Shown here: in pieces, positions 10,625 to 22,849 of the stretch
How positions within the stretch are numbered: position 1 is the stretch's first letter
Layout of the letters: each line of letters begins with the position of its first letter
NCBI GenBank assembly: GCA_023512835.1
Contig: CM042084.1
Span: 53,299,031-53,363,030, forward strand
DNA: 64,000 nt
Reading direction: 5' to 3'
Origin: Taxillus chinensis
Taxonomy: Eukaryota > Streptophyta > Magnoliopsida > Santalales > Loranthaceae
Notes under the pieces: model-generated
The model's input: only the letters and a program-made list of their open reading frames with translations
What the model was told of the DNA's origin: nothing
Database searches by the model: none
Position numbers and translations under genes: made by a program

Positions 10625-12229
10625 GGCACAAATAATGTGGTGGCTGATGCACTAAGTCAGAAGGCGGAACTTGCAGCCATTAGCCAACCACAATTCCCCC
10701 TGGTGGACAAATTAAAGGAAGGAATGGAGCACGATCCATTAGCCAAGTCTTTGGTGGAATGCGTCAAAGCTGGGAAGACGCGGCAATTTTGGCTAAGGGA
10801 TAACTTGCTCCATACTCGAGGGGAACGGGTGTACGTTCCTAAATGGGGAAGTTTGAGGAGAGACATCCTCAAAGAATGTCATGACTCGCGATGGGCTGGC
10901 CATCCCGGAGTCGATCGTACCTTGGCGTTTGTGGAACGGAGCTACTATTGGCCTCAACTTTACGAGGACGTCCAAGTGTATGTGAGGACTTGTCTTGTGT
11001 GCCAACAAGACAAGATAGAGAATCGATAATCGGCGGGACTGCTAGAACCTTTGCCTACCTCGGAAAGACCTTGGGAGAGCGTCTCCATGGACTTCATTGT
11101 TTGTCTCCCAAGATCCGAAGGATGCGGCATGATCATTGTGGTGGTCGACCGATTCTCTAAGTATGGAGTTTTCATTCCAGCTCCGAAGGACTACACAGCA
11201 GACGACACGGCCCGACTATTCTTCAAGTACGTGGTGAAGTACTGGGGCATTCCAAAGACAATCGTGAGCGATCGGGACTCACAATTTACTGGGTGGTTTT
11301 GGACCGAGCTGTTCTGGATAATGGATTCAGACTTAAACTTTACAACAAATTTCCACCCACAAACAGACGGCCAAACAGAACGTGTCAATGGCTTACTGGA
11401 GCTGTATCTAAGGCACTACGTGAGTTCCAATCAAAGAGATTGGGCAAAGTTGCTGGACATAGCCCAATTCTCATATAACTTGCAAAAAAGCAAGTCCACG
11501 AACGAGAGCCCGTTCGAACTCGCAACTGGGCAGCAACCATTGACGCCCACTTCCATCACTTGGAGGTACACTGGAAAGAGCCCCGCAACATTCAAGTTTG
11601 CAAAAGGATGGCATGAACAGACGGATCTGTCCAGGGCATACTTGCACAAGGCGGCGAAGAAGATGAAGAAGTGGGCGGATCAACAAAGGAGGCCCTTAGA
11701 ATATCAAGAAGGAGACATGGTGATGCTCAAACTCCTTCCGCGCCAAACCAAAGCACGTAGATAATTGCATAAGGGTTTGGTGCGCCATTATGAGGGGCCT
11801 TTCAAAGTACTTAAGAGAATTGGGAAGGTCTCATATAAACTGGACCTCCCGACTAGCTTATAAAGGCATCCGGTGTTCCACGTGAGTGTGCTCAAGCCTT
11901 ACCATGAAGACTTGGAAGATACGAGCGGACAACGGGTGGTGCGGACACCAACAGCATCAACGGGCAAGACCTACGACAAAGAGATAGAGAAAATCCACTC
12001 TCGTAGAGTCGTGCCAAGAAGGGGCGTAGATCCAAGCCAAGTGGAGTACTACGTCCAATGGAAGAACAGGCCGGTGGAAGAGGCAAGCTGGGAGAAGGAA
12101 GAGGATCTGGGGCAATTCTCCAAGGAGATTCAAGCATACCGAGAAGAGACCGAACGCTACATCCAGCAGTTCAATGGGTTCGAGGAAGCCGAAGACGCAA
12201 TGAGGACGCTACGAAATCGGGTGGGGGAG
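10625..12229 (+). pseudogene. Element A RNase H end, integrase and chromodomain (degenerate)
   Basis: One frame from 10625 to a stop at 12254-12256, inside the 3' LTR, with stops near 11026, 11762 and 11860. It begins [10 protein letters not shown], the end of RNase H. The integrase zinc-binding part has H-x3-H (about 10880-10900) and CLVCQQD (about 10990). The catalytic triad is visible as D in SMDFIVC (about 11085), D in VSDRDSQF (about 11270) and E in GQTERVNG (about 11370), so the active site was intact before the stops. A chromodomain follows at about 11980-12130 (EYYVQWKNRPVEEASWE), used in the family for targeting to modified histones. Non-functional. Confidence 0.9.
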
Positions 12230-12231
12230 AA
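12219..12231 (+). promoter_or_regulatory. Polypurine tract of element A
   Basis: GGGTGGGGGAGAA directly before the 3' LTR start TGTCACGG at 12232. It would prime plus-strand DNA synthesis and confirms the LTR boundary. Confidence 0.85.
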
Positions 12232-12615
12232 TGTCACGGACCGAGGCTTATCCTAGCATACTTAGGCCATTTTGGGGTATTTCCCCCTTGTAAAGTGTTG
12301 TACTTAGCTTATAGAGTAAGTTGTAGAGATTTTAGATTTCGATCATATATGATGTCTCCTGGTGACATAGCCAGAAAAGTGTTAACATCTATATGTAGGG
12401 GAGTGATGTTGTAAAGCTTTCAAGCAATCAATACAATCGTTTGTTGCCTTCATTTAAATCGTTCTTCCGCTAAGCGCTTCCCTACACAATTGCTTTACAA
12501 CGGATCGATGGTTCCGATCCAAATGCGACGAGTTAAGTTAACCTAGCGTTCCTTCGTACAGGTGGGAACTAGGTGCCGCACGGGTCAAGCTACTATAAAG
12601 GCTGACCCCGTGACA
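12232..12615 (+). repeat. 3' LTR of element A
   Basis: 384 bp, TGTCACGG to CCGTGACA. It has about 150 bp (from about 12330) that the 5' LTR lacks, including AATCAATACAATC. The chromodomain frame runs 25 bp into it. It is followed by CACG at 12616-12619. Confidence 0.9.
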
Positions 12616-13182
12616 CACGGGCACCTCCAAATGGTCTGAAACGTTTATGAGTGGTAGATGGCATCATTTGGAGCAACTTTTGTTCTGCACGTGATATCAT
12701 ATGAAGCCTCCTACTAGGTCAACAAAATCAAATCCCAATATCACGTGTAAAATATTTTGTTGTCCTTTTGCTCTGAAATTTTTATGGGAGGTAGAGGACA
12801 TCATTTGGAGCAACTTTCTTTTCTGCACGTGATATTGTTAAGGCCATCTTCATGGTCCAAAAAATCAAAACGTGCTTGCTCAACAATGATAGCATGAAGA
12901 GACCTCTTGCAGCCTTATCGCTTGTAGCCTTCAAAATGCCTCCTTTTGCTCATAAGTTGCCACAAGCTCCCTCTTTAGGAGATAGAGTAGTCTAGCTGAT
13001 GACTAGAGAAGAAATCATCCAAAAACCTGCCCAAAACAGCTCAAAAACACATATATAGCACAAGTCGTGTCTTTCTAGGGATTAGAGCAAATATATATGA
13101 AATATGGTACTAAACAGGCTCTAAACATACTCTTAAACACCCTAAATAGGCTATAAAATAACGGCATAAATGCACATTATCA

Positions 13183-14894
13183 AATACACCATACTTGAAC
13201 CATTGTTTATCCTCAAGCAAAAACATACAAGCATGCAAAAAGAAAACAAAAACACAATCACACTGGAAAAATAAAAATAAAAAATCGAGGAGGGTCATGG
13301 TTTCCTAAGCATGCAACTCTATCATGATGAAGTGGGAATTTAAATAACCAAAATGAATCATAAGTTAGCTCAGTCATGTCTATACCACAAGTCCAACAAT
13401 CATGCAATATCATTATTGAAAACTCAGATATCAGCAAGCATTCCATATTAGAATAGCTCCTAGCTTCCCTCAAAGTTCTCACCAAGGATAAAGCTGCCTC
13501 AATCAAATATAAACTTTTTTTTCTCTCAATCTCACGCCCAATAACAGTACCTAGCAGTTATCAAAAGGAATGATAAACTCCCCTCAAGCTTTTCCATTGG
13601 CTATTGCTTAAGTTCTTGCCAAGCATACATGGGAGATCCAAACCATGCTCATCAAAAGAAACACACTCTCTATTCTACTTTGTTTGAAAACTCACACACT
13701 ATTCTATGCTCAATGAACTTACACTCTATTCTAATGACTGATAAAACACACCTTGAGCCAAAAAATTGAGCTCAACACTCTAAATAAACATAACTCAGCC
13801 ATTATGGCTTTTATTCTGAAAAACTTTGTTTTTTTATTTTTTTTTTTTTTTTTCACACTTCTTTTTAGTAATAACCTTACAAGGTTGCATTTTATGCTCT
13901 CCCTTGATGGATTATTCACTCTCTCTTTTTTTCTTTTAATACTCACCTTTTATTTATTTATTTTTATTTGTCTTTTTCTTTGCTGGAAGGAGAGAAAAAT
14001 GTATCTCAATCCCTTTATTACATGACACATAAGGCTCTTTGGCCTCTTATGGCACAATGATACCAACACCAAGCACTGAGCACAAATAAGTAGTCATCAT
14101 GCATACTTAACTCCTACCATTAAATAACTAATGTTGAATGCAGAGAAGAGCAAAGCAAACTATTACCCATACCCAAAAATGTCACTCAAGGGCTAAAAAG
14201 AGGCTGCCGATCTCAGTTTTTTTTGTATTTTCTTTTTCCCTCAACTTTAAAGGCCACTAAGGTCTATCATAATATGTCATGCTCATTTAATATTCAAATG
14301 CCAGCTCCACTAAGATGGTGATCTCATTCACAAGGTACAGACATGAATAAACCAAAGCATAATACACTTTAATTACTTAAATTAAAATTCAGCCAAAAGT
14401 GCATACTTTATTATCCATTGCTCTCCACATACAAAACACACATTCAAACACGAAAACAATTTATGCAACCATAAGGACAAGTAAATGGCGCAAGCCACCC
14501 CCACACCACACTTAAGAAATTGCTATATCCTCAAAGCAGGAGATAAGGGAAAGGAAGACACTTACCTTTGAGTGGGTAAGCTGTAAAAGAAGATAACATG
14601 GGCCACCATACGCCTAAGGCACGCTACAAATTCAGCAGATGTTTCCCCTGTAAGTGCCCAGGTATCCTAATGGTTCAAGCTGTAACAAATGACATTCAAC
14701 ATAGTGAAGCCCAAGACCTCACACCTGCATTCACACCAACTACTTTAAATAGAACACCCCCTGCAAAAGAAATGGTAAAAACAAGTAATCTAAATATAAA
14801 AAACGAAAATAAAAATGTAAAACTGAAAGGATACACCATGGGTTGCCTCCCATGAAGCGCTTAGTTAAGGTCCTTAGCTTGACCGTCCCCTCTG
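13183..14894 (-). other. Non-coding region of element B between integrase and 3' LTR
   Basis: About 1.7 kb. Athila-type elements often carry an env-like gene here, but I find no supported ORF on the minus strand; the plus-strand ORF at 13753-14025 is poly-T-driven. Poly-T and poly-A tracts near 13830 and 14220 are the only notable features. The minus-strand sequence 'gcgcttcatgggaggcaacccatgg' at about 14840-14860 is a conserved-looking stretch just after pol. Confidence 0.6.
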
Positions 14895-17800
14895 TCAAGT
14901 TGTGCTCAGAGTGAAATGATCAACCTCCTTAACATGGTCCTGAATGTAGTATGGCTTCACACGCTGACCATTTACTTTGAATATTTGTCCAGAGGTTGAT
15001 TGAAGTTCAACACTTCCATATGGGAAAACCTTTATAACAGTATAAGGCCCCATCCACTTAGATCGCAGCTTCCCAGGGAATAGTTTAATTCTGGAATTAA
15101 ATAGAAGCACCTTCTGCCCTAGTTCAATGGTAGAGGATCTGATCTTCTTATCATGTCTGAGCTTAGACCTCTCCTTGTACAGCTTAGCACTCTCATAGGC
15201 ATTGAAACGAAATTCCTCCAACTCATTTAGTTGGTGCAATCACAATTCAACAACAACGATAGGATCCATGTTCAGCTTTTTAACTGCCCAAAAAGCCTTG
15301 TGTTCCAATTCAACAGGCAAGTGGCAGGCCTTTCCATACAGTAAATGATAGGGAGACATTCTAATGGGCATTTTGAATGCTGTGCGGTAAGCCCACAACG
15401 CCTCATCGAGCTTTAAAGACCAATCTTTTCGGTTGCCTCCCACTGTCTTCTCCAAAATTTGCTTGATCTCACGGTTTGAGACTTCAGCTTGGCCGTTTGC
15501 TTGTGGATGATAGGCTAAAGTACGCCTATGTTGCACTCCATATTTGTTTAAAAGCTTTTCAAAAAGCTTATTGCAGAAGTGACTCCCTTCATCACTGATA
15601 ATTGCTCTAGGTGTTCCAAACCTGCTGAATATGTTGTGGCGAAGGAACTTGATTACCACCTGAGCATCATTCTTCCTTGTGGGTATAGCTTCAACCCACT
15701 TTGAGAGGTAATCAACAGCTAGAAGGATATAGGAAAATCCATCTGATGGTGGGAAAGGTCCCATGAAGTTGATTCCCCATATATCAAAAAGTTCTACTGG
15801 CATAATTCCAGTTTGGGGCATCTCTTGCTTCCTTGTAATGCCTCCTGTTCTTTGACACGGATCACATGACTTAATGAAGGTGTATGTGTCCTTGAACATA
15901 GTTGGCCAGTAAAACCCACTTTATAGGATCTTTGCCACCGTTCTTTGCACTCTCAAATGGCCAGCATAGTCAGAAGAATGACAATGCCTCAGTATGTTGT
16001 CCACTTCCTCTTCTGGCACACATTTTATGATGATCTGATCAGCACATTGCCTGTAGAGGACAAGCTCATCCCAAATATATCTTCTTGCATTAAAGAGGAA
16101 CCTCTTCTTTTCCTGATAAGTGAACTTGGTAGGTACATAGTCGCATGCATGGTAGTTCACTATATCAGCAAACCATGGCGTCTGTGCTTCAGCTACAAAG
16201 AGCTGCTCATTAGGGAAGGTGTCAAAAATAGTAGAACCTTTAGTGCTACCTTCCCCTAGCTCTAGCCTTGATAAATGGTCCGCCACAATGTTGGAAGTCC
16301 CCTTCAAGTCTTTAATCTCCAGGTCAAACTCTTGGAGTAACAAAATCCATCTGATCAACCTGGGTTTAGCATCCTTCTTTCTGAACAAATATCTCAAGGC
16401 AGCGTGGTCGGTGTAGACAATTACCTTAGTTCCCAATAAATACGACCGAAATTTATCGCAAACAAACACCACAGCGAGTAACTCCTTCTCTGTAGTAGTG
16501 TAATTGAGCTGGGCCTCAATGAGTGTGCAACTGGCATAATATATTGCCCTGAAAACCTTGTCCCGCTTCTGCCCAAGCACAGCACCGACTGCATAGTCGC
16601 TAGCATCACACATCAGTTCAAAAGGTTGATTCCAATCTGGAGCTACAATTATTGGTGCTGAGATTAATCTCTCCTTTAGCTCAGTGAAGACATGTAGGCA
16701 ATCCTCAGAAAAAATGAAAAGTGTGTCCTTTTCCAATAGCATGCTAAGGGGCTTTGCCACTTTAGAAAAATCTCTAATGAAGCGTCGGTAAAACCCAGCA
16801 TGACCCAAGAAGCTTTGGACACCCTTCACATTCAGCGGCGGAGGTAAACTCTCAATAGTAGAGATTTTTGCTCTATCTACCTCCAGCCCAGTAGCAGAAA
16901 CTTTATGGCTGAGGATGATTCCCTCTTTGACCATAAAATGACACTTTTCCCAGTTCAACACCAGGTCTTTTTCCTCACAACGGATTAGTACCATTTCCAA
17001 GTTCTTTAAACATGTGGAGAAGGAGGACCCAAATACTGAGAAGTCATCCATAAACACCTCCATTATATCCTCCACTAATCCCTGGAAGATCGCCATCATA
17101 CACCTCTGAAATGTAGTAGGTGCATTACATAGACCAAACAGCATCCTTTTGAAGGCAAACGTGCCAAACGGGCACGTGAACGTTGTCTTCTCCTGATCCT
17201 CTAGCACCACAGCAATCTGATTGTAGCTTGAATAGCCATCGAGGAAATAGTAGTAAGGGTAGCCTGCTAACCGGTCCAGCATTTGATCAATGAAGAGCAG
17301 TAGGAAGTGGTCCTTGCGAGTTGCGTGTTTAATTTGCGGTAGTCAATACAAACATGCCACCCTATCACGGTCCGGGAAGGAATGAGCTCATTTTTCTCAT
17401 TTCTTATAACGGTCATACCTCCCTTCTTTGGAACCACATGCACTGGACTCACCCATGGGCTATCGGAGATAGCAAAGATAATACCAGCTTTTCTCCACTT
17501 GAGAATTTCTTTGCCTACCACCTCTTTCATCGTAGGATTAAGTCTGCGCTGTCGTTCAACAGTGGGCGTGTGAGTCTCCTCCATCAAAATTTGGTGCATG
17601 CAAATTGCTGGACTGATCCCTTTAATATCATCAATAGTCCATCCTAAAGCCTTCTTATGACTTCTGAGTACCCTCAACAGTTGCTGGCTTTCTTCAGCAG
17701 CTAGTGATGCAGCAACTATTACTGGGTACCTTCCTATTGAATCTAAAGATTCATATTTTAGATGTTCAGGGAGTTGTTTCAGTTCTGGAAGTTGTTCTTT

Positions 17801-18025
17801 AAGTGTAGAAGGTTCTTCGGAAGTTGAAGGTTGCTCCTCAACTTGCTCAACCTTAGCTCCCAGTTCTTCTTCCTTGCTTAGTTCAACAAATTCAACCTGC
17901 TGCAGCTCGTGGTCAAGGCTCTCAATGATTATGTTCTCTTTAAAGTATTTTTCCATGAAGTTTGCTATGCCATCCACCCAAAAGCAGCTTGAATAGTCAT
18001 CCCGCCTTCTCATTGATTTCTCCAT
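14895..18025 (-). pseudogene. Element B reverse transcriptase, RNase H and integrase
   Basis: Minus-strand pol. RT begins in the frame 18025-17267 (IDYRKLN), then one frameshift near 17330 moves it to 17282-15921. It has [11 protein letters not shown], then FMDDFSVFG as the YxDD-type active site (about 17050), and RNase H with [22 protein letters not shown] and [11 protein letters not shown] single in-frame stop separates it from integrase (15899 down): CDPCQRTG zinc half, GINFMGPFP (N where the first catalytic D is expected), [20 protein letters not shown]. Another stop at 15240 precedes the C-terminal tail to 14895. The missing first aspartate and the stops make it inactive, but it is otherwise well preserved. 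Confidence 0.9.
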
Positions 18026-18378
18026 ACCACGGCCTCTTCATCCACACAAAGAGTCAGCTCTCCTGAACTCACATCAATGAGTGCACGGCCTGTTCTCAGA
18101 AATGGCCTTCCCAAAATAAGCTGCACTCCTCTGTCCTCTGCCATATCTAGCACTACAAAGTTTGTAGGGAAAATGAACTTATCTACCTTCACTAACACAT
18201 CTTCTATAATCCCCTCCGGCTTACCAATGGATATGTCAGCGAACTGCAGGGAAATGGATGTGGGCTTCATCCCTTTCAGGACTAATCTTCTGTATATTGA
18301 CTTTGGCATTAAATTTATACTTGTCCCCAAATCGCAAAGAGCTTGCTCCAAGTGTGAGCTCCCGATCGTGCAGGACAA
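18010..18378 (-). pseudogene. Element B aspartic protease region
   Basis: The minus-strand ORF has ALCDLGTSINLMP, the protease active-site region with DLG in place of DSG/DTG, as is usual in Athila-type elements, and LILGRPFLRTGR further on, the second protease signature. A frameshift lies between it and the RT frame (18025). An upstream ORF, 18639-18421, has the Athila-like gag/pro linker LRKQKMDAQFCKFLEMFKKL. Confidence 0.85.
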
Positions 18379-18828
18379 CGTGAAGCTACCCGGATCCTTA
18401 AGCTTTGGTGGTAGCTTGTGCTACACCACAACACTAATCTCATTGGTCAGCACTACCATTTCGCAATCTTCGTAGCATCTCTTATTGGACAACAAGTCTT
18501 TTAGGAATTTAACATACTTGGGCATCTGCTCTAAAGCTTCAACAAAGGGAATGTTCACTTCCAACTTCTTGAACATCTCCAAAAATTTGCAGAACTGAGC
18601 GTCCATCTTTTGCTTCCTTAGCCTTTGAGGATAAGGCATAGGAGGCTGATAAGGTGCTGGCTTTACATTTTTAGGCTAACTAGCTGCCGCCTTTTCCTTC
18701 TTTTGCTGCCCAGCACTGCTCTTTGCCCATTCTTCTTAGTTATCCTTCGTTGATTCTACCATAGTATTCAGTTCTCCATCGTCAATTGATGTTTCCTCTT
18801 TTTCTTTAGGCTGAAGCTCTTTCCCACT

Positions 18829-19880
18829 TCAGAGCATAATAGCCTTACATTGTTCTCTTGGGTAAACTTCAGTGTTGCTTGGGAAACTATTTGATGAAGA
18901 GGGTTTCACTGTATTTGCTAGCTGACCTATTTGTTGTTCTATATTCTTCATAGCTGTTCCTAGGTCTTGAACAGAGGTGGTAAGGGATTCAATTCGTGTT
19001 TCTCCTCTGTTCAACTGGTCAGTTGCATGCTTTCTGCTATGGAGGTCTTTGAAATCCTGGAGGGAGTTGATTATTAGGTTGAGATCCTTCACCATAGTAT
19101 GGCACTCCATAGGTTTGAGCTTTGTTCTGCCTCTGCCACACATATGGTTGCTGAGCACTTCCCTGCCCTTGTTGAGTCTGATAATTATTTGAGGAGACAG
19201 AATTCTGATATTGGCGCTGATATCCACCTTTGTTTCCAATATACAAAGCATCCTCCTGAGCTGGGTCTGATGTGCCATCTCCTCCAGTACTTTGTTCTGC
19301 TCTCCCTTCCATCCGTACAGACATGACTGACATTTGTTCAGTCAACATGTTCATCTTTTTGGTTAACTCATCAAGCTGGTTTGAGTTAGAAATCGCAGCT
19401 ACAGACTCTGATTTGAAATGTGTTTTTCTATTAGTGGACCATTGGCAATTTGACATTGCCATCCTCTCAAGCAACTCCACTGCATTTGCCAGTTCCATCA
19501 TCATGAAGGCTCCACCAGCTACTGCATTAACCATGTTTCTGATTGAAGGTTGCATGCCCATGAAGAAAGACTCTACCTGCAACCATTCTGGTCTTCCATG
19601 GTTAGGACAGCGCCTAACCAAGTCCTTGAACCTCTCCCATGCTTCATAGAGAGATTCATCTGTGTGTTGGCTGAATTGGCTTATTTGGCTCCTCAGGTGC
19701 ATCACTCTTGTAGGTGGGAAGTATTTTGAAAGAAATTTCTCCACCATTTGATCCCAAGTAGTAATGCTCCCTGTTGGTAAAAACTGAAACCAGCCCAGCA
19801 CTCTATCCCACAATGAAAAGGGAAAGAGTTGCAGCTTTATTGCGTCATCTGTTACACCATTGATTTTGATGGTGTCGCAT
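18829..19880 (-). pseudogene. Element B gag, C-terminal part
   Basis: The minus-strand frame enters from the insertion edge at 19881 and continues IKINGVTDDAIKLQLFPFSL, then WDQMVEKFLSKYFPP, the retrotransposon gag core, to ELANAVELLERMAMSN and a Gln/Asn-rich tail near 19080. A frameshift leads to a second ORF (19278-18829) with GTAMKNIEQQIGQLANTV, a typical coiled-coil end of Athila gag. Gag would form the virus-like particle. It is cut off from its N-terminus (22850-23149) by the solo LTR. Confidence 0.85.
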
Positions 19881-22844
19881 GTTGAACCCCATTTTGACCG
19901 GGTTAAATCACAACCGTACTCGACGAAAGACCGCAAGACTAAGGACCACTTTGGGAGACCTTTATATTCCCCAAGACAAGCTCTAAGTGATATAGGATGA
20001 CATTTGGAGGACAACGCACTTGACCACACTTGATTCCGAGAAGAAATGAAATGATTATGACAAAAGTATCAAGTTGAATTGGACAACCAGTGTGCAGCCC
20101 GCTATTTTATTAATAATTTCCCTGATACTTGTCATAATCCAACAAAGTCAATTGAGTTGATTAGATAACATCTTTATCTATCATTTCCAATTGGTTTGAG
20201 AATATTCTGGGCTGTATTCAATTAGTTATGATTTTTCAAAGTTGGCAACCAAACCTTGTACAAATTTGGGGGAGACAGCCAGTGCACAGCGAACTATTTT
20301 GCCAATAAATTTCTCAATACTTATTGGATCTGAATAAAGTCAATTTCATTAGTTATATAACATCTTTATCTATCATCTCCAATTGGTTTGAGGGTAATCC
20401 AAGTTCTGTGCAATTAATTATGAATTTTTGAATCGGACAGGCAGAATGCTTACTTTATCATGTACCTCTGTGCGGTATTTCTCATTTTCTCTTAAATGTC
20501 TGATCCTTTTGGAGTAATTCTACTTTCAGAAGATAGATAACATAAATTTAAGCAAAACAAGACCAATTTGGCCTAATCCGAGCTCTGTGGAGAAAGTTAT
20601 GAATTTTTGAAGTTGCCCCATAAATCAATTAATTTTCCACGAATTTTGGTTCTTCATATGCATGTTTGTCGCACATTGCCAGTTTTGCTTCTCCTTTGCC
20701 CAATATATATACAAAGACACTCTCCTTACACAACAAGTGAGAACAAGAGAGGCCTAAGGAAGCCCAAATCGGTGGTCACAACTTGGCGACCAAATCCGGA
20801 AATTTTTGGGGAAACCCAAATCCGGTGGTCAAACTTGGTCAAATCCGGGCTAGGCCCGTTGATGCGGACTAAGCCCAAATCCGGCGGTCAAACATGGTCA
20901 AATCCGGAGTAAGGAATTCGGGCTAACCATTCACATGGAGTAAGGAATTAGCACTAATATGGAGTAAGGAAATTAGCGCTGACAAATCCGAGCTAAACCC
21001 ACGGATGCTGAATAAGAACCATTGATGTGGAATAAGTCTATTGATGTGGAATAAGCCCAAATCCAGTGGTCAAACTTGGTCAAATTCGGGCTAAGCCCAC
21101 TGGTGCTGAATAAGGACCTGCTGATGCGGAATAAGGACCCATTGGTCCGAAAATCACCTAAGTGATCCGGAAAAACTCCAAAATAGCTCCTCTACAGGTC
21201 TGGGAGTGACTCCAAAGCACCGGGACTCTGAAAAATCCAGAAAATTCTTTTTAAGTGCATTAAATGCCACCAATGTCTCGGAACCCCCTTTTCAAGCGTG
21301 GGAATTGAGGAGTCTCCGAATATTAAATTCAAATGTCTCGAAACTCCATTTTTTAGCATAGGGACGGGAGACCTCTGTAATTAAATGCCATTTTCCTCGG
21401 GACATCACAGTTGACCCTAGAGACTGCATAATTATTAATTCCCAACGGCTACAATACACCCGGAAATGCATTCAGCCCTTACCATACAATGCGTCCAGAT
21501 ACAATGGGAGATTTAAATAATTCCAAGAAAATTATTTATTTGAGAAGTTATTTTCAGACGCGGGAACAGGGAGCCATGATGAAGTCTCGGGACATCCATT
21601 TGACTTGTTGGAAATATAAAAGGTGTAATTAATGCCTAGCCAACGGGTACTCCCTTACAAGCCTATAGATATACTGTCCCAGGAGGCGGACGGAAAAAAA
21701 AGGGGAGATCGGGGAGGCATCAATTATCAAGTATCAGAGGAGGTTATTCTGAGAGAGAGCTTTCTGACTAGATTTCCGAGAGATAAAAACCAAAGGGAGA
21801 GAGAGTATCCTGGGAATCACAAAGAGAGATATACTCATTTTTTAAGGAAAAAAGCACCCAAAATCACCATTCGTCTTCACGGGGAGGAGCTGACACTGGA
21901 AAAGTTCTTTTTCTAACCTTTGTGCTTTCAGGAAACTCTTTGAAGGCATTACTCGAAGGGAAAAGGGGCTCCCACCTGCATCATTTTCTTTCCTCCAGGT
22001 TCTCTACTTTTGTTTATTTTTTTTCTCCCTGTGCTGTTTTCTAACATAAAACCCAAAAACTGCTCTATTTTCCCTTTTCATTATTTCTCAAAGTTTAAAA
22101 AATGAAAATACAAAAAAAAACATCTTGTATCTCTCTTTTCCTTTATTATTTTAAAAATAATAATAATAATAAAATATAAAAACACAAAAACCCAAATCTC
22201 TTCTAGAAAAATTTAAACAATGCCTGAGCGGTCATGAGGGTTGAGCCCCATATGCTTATATCCTAGTCTGCCTGAGCCAATATTAATTGTGGCAGTATTT
22301 CCATTTGAATTCAAATTATTTTCATTTTCTTTTCTAAAAAAGAAAGTTTTGTTTTGTTTTCCTGAAAAATGCAATACTGTCACATGGGCCTAGATCCCAT
22401 ATTCTTTTTCTAAAATTAGAATGTTCCCTTTTTTTATTTTATTAAAATCTCTTGTGTTGTTTTAAGGCCTAGATCCTAAAATCTTTCTTTTTCTTAAAAT
22501 TAAAAATACAAAAAAACTCTTTTTTTGAATAAATAATAAAGCAAGCAAACACCCATAGATCAAGACTAGGTACCAATTGTGGGCGTTGTGGGGGTGCAAG
22601 AGTTTTTCTTCCTTCCCCACACGTAACCGACTCCCAAACCTAATTTTCCGGAACCGTAAACCCTTTCTTTTTCTAGGTGCCCAATCACACCTTTAATTTG
22701 TTTGGTGGCGACTCTGTGTTTTTCTTTTCTTTAATGGTTTGTGTGAGCCTTGTGCAGGGATGACTCTAGGATCAACGGAATGAACTAGCATGGAGTCCTT
22801 TCACAAAAGCCAGCAACGAGTCCAGTCAAAAATGGGTGATGACA
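19881..22844 (+). mobile_element. Solo LTR in element B gag (possibly Tat/Ogre type)
   Basis: 2,964 bp from TGTTGAACCCC to GGGTGATGACA with a perfect TCGCA duplication (19876-19880, 22845-22849). Deleting it with one duplication rejoins the gag frame. No pol or gag is inside. It has a TATA-like TATATATAC near 20704-20712, then a minisatellite of CAAATCCGG units (20760-20920) and GGAGTAAGGA words (20885-20980). The ORF at 21632-21916 has no recognisable features. The right part, with 'ggtggcgactctg' near 22705, resembles the 3' ends of Tat/Ogre LTRs. Orientation is inferred from TATA and that block. Confidence 0.8.
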
Positions 22845-22849
22845 TCGCA

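Larger units (their letters stand above)
2172..12615 (+). mobile_element. Element A: chromovirus (Ty3/gypsy) inserted in the B LTR
   Basis: The element starts TGTCACGG and ends CCGTGACA, a perfect 8-bp inverted end. It is flanked by CACG at 2168-2171 and 12616-12619, so only four bases of duplication are visible. Order: 5' LTR, tRNA-iMet primer site, gag, protease, RT, RNase H, integrase, chromodomain, polypurine tract, 3' LTR, all on the plus strand. Two later insertions (5251-8181 and 8438-10624) split RT/RNase H. Without them A is about 5.3 kb, typical of short-LTR chromoviruses. The gag and domain style resembles the Galadriel/Reina side of the chromoviruses, but I cannot settle the lineage by eye. 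Confidence 0.9.
886..13182 (-). repeat. 3' LTR of element B, interrupted by element A
   Basis: 886-2171 aligns with 23415 to about 24700, and 12616-13182 aligns with the remainder up to 25267. Removing 2172-12615 plus one 4-bp duplication gives an LTR of about 1.85 kb, the same length as the intact copy. The polypurine side is at 13183 onward on the plus strand (minus-strand reading ...AAGTATGGTGTATT then the LTR start TGATAATGTGCA). The copy holds a degenerate version of the ACGT palindrome at 1899-1922. Confidence 0.85.

Noticed and set aside
13753..14025. Possible env-like or membrane protein after B pol
   Set aside because: On the opposite strand to B genes and hydrophobic only because of a poly-T run.
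21632..21916. 94-codon ORF in the solo LTR of B gag
   Set aside because: Basic, low-complexity, weak start context and no upstream promoter close by; I do not see evidence that it is coding.
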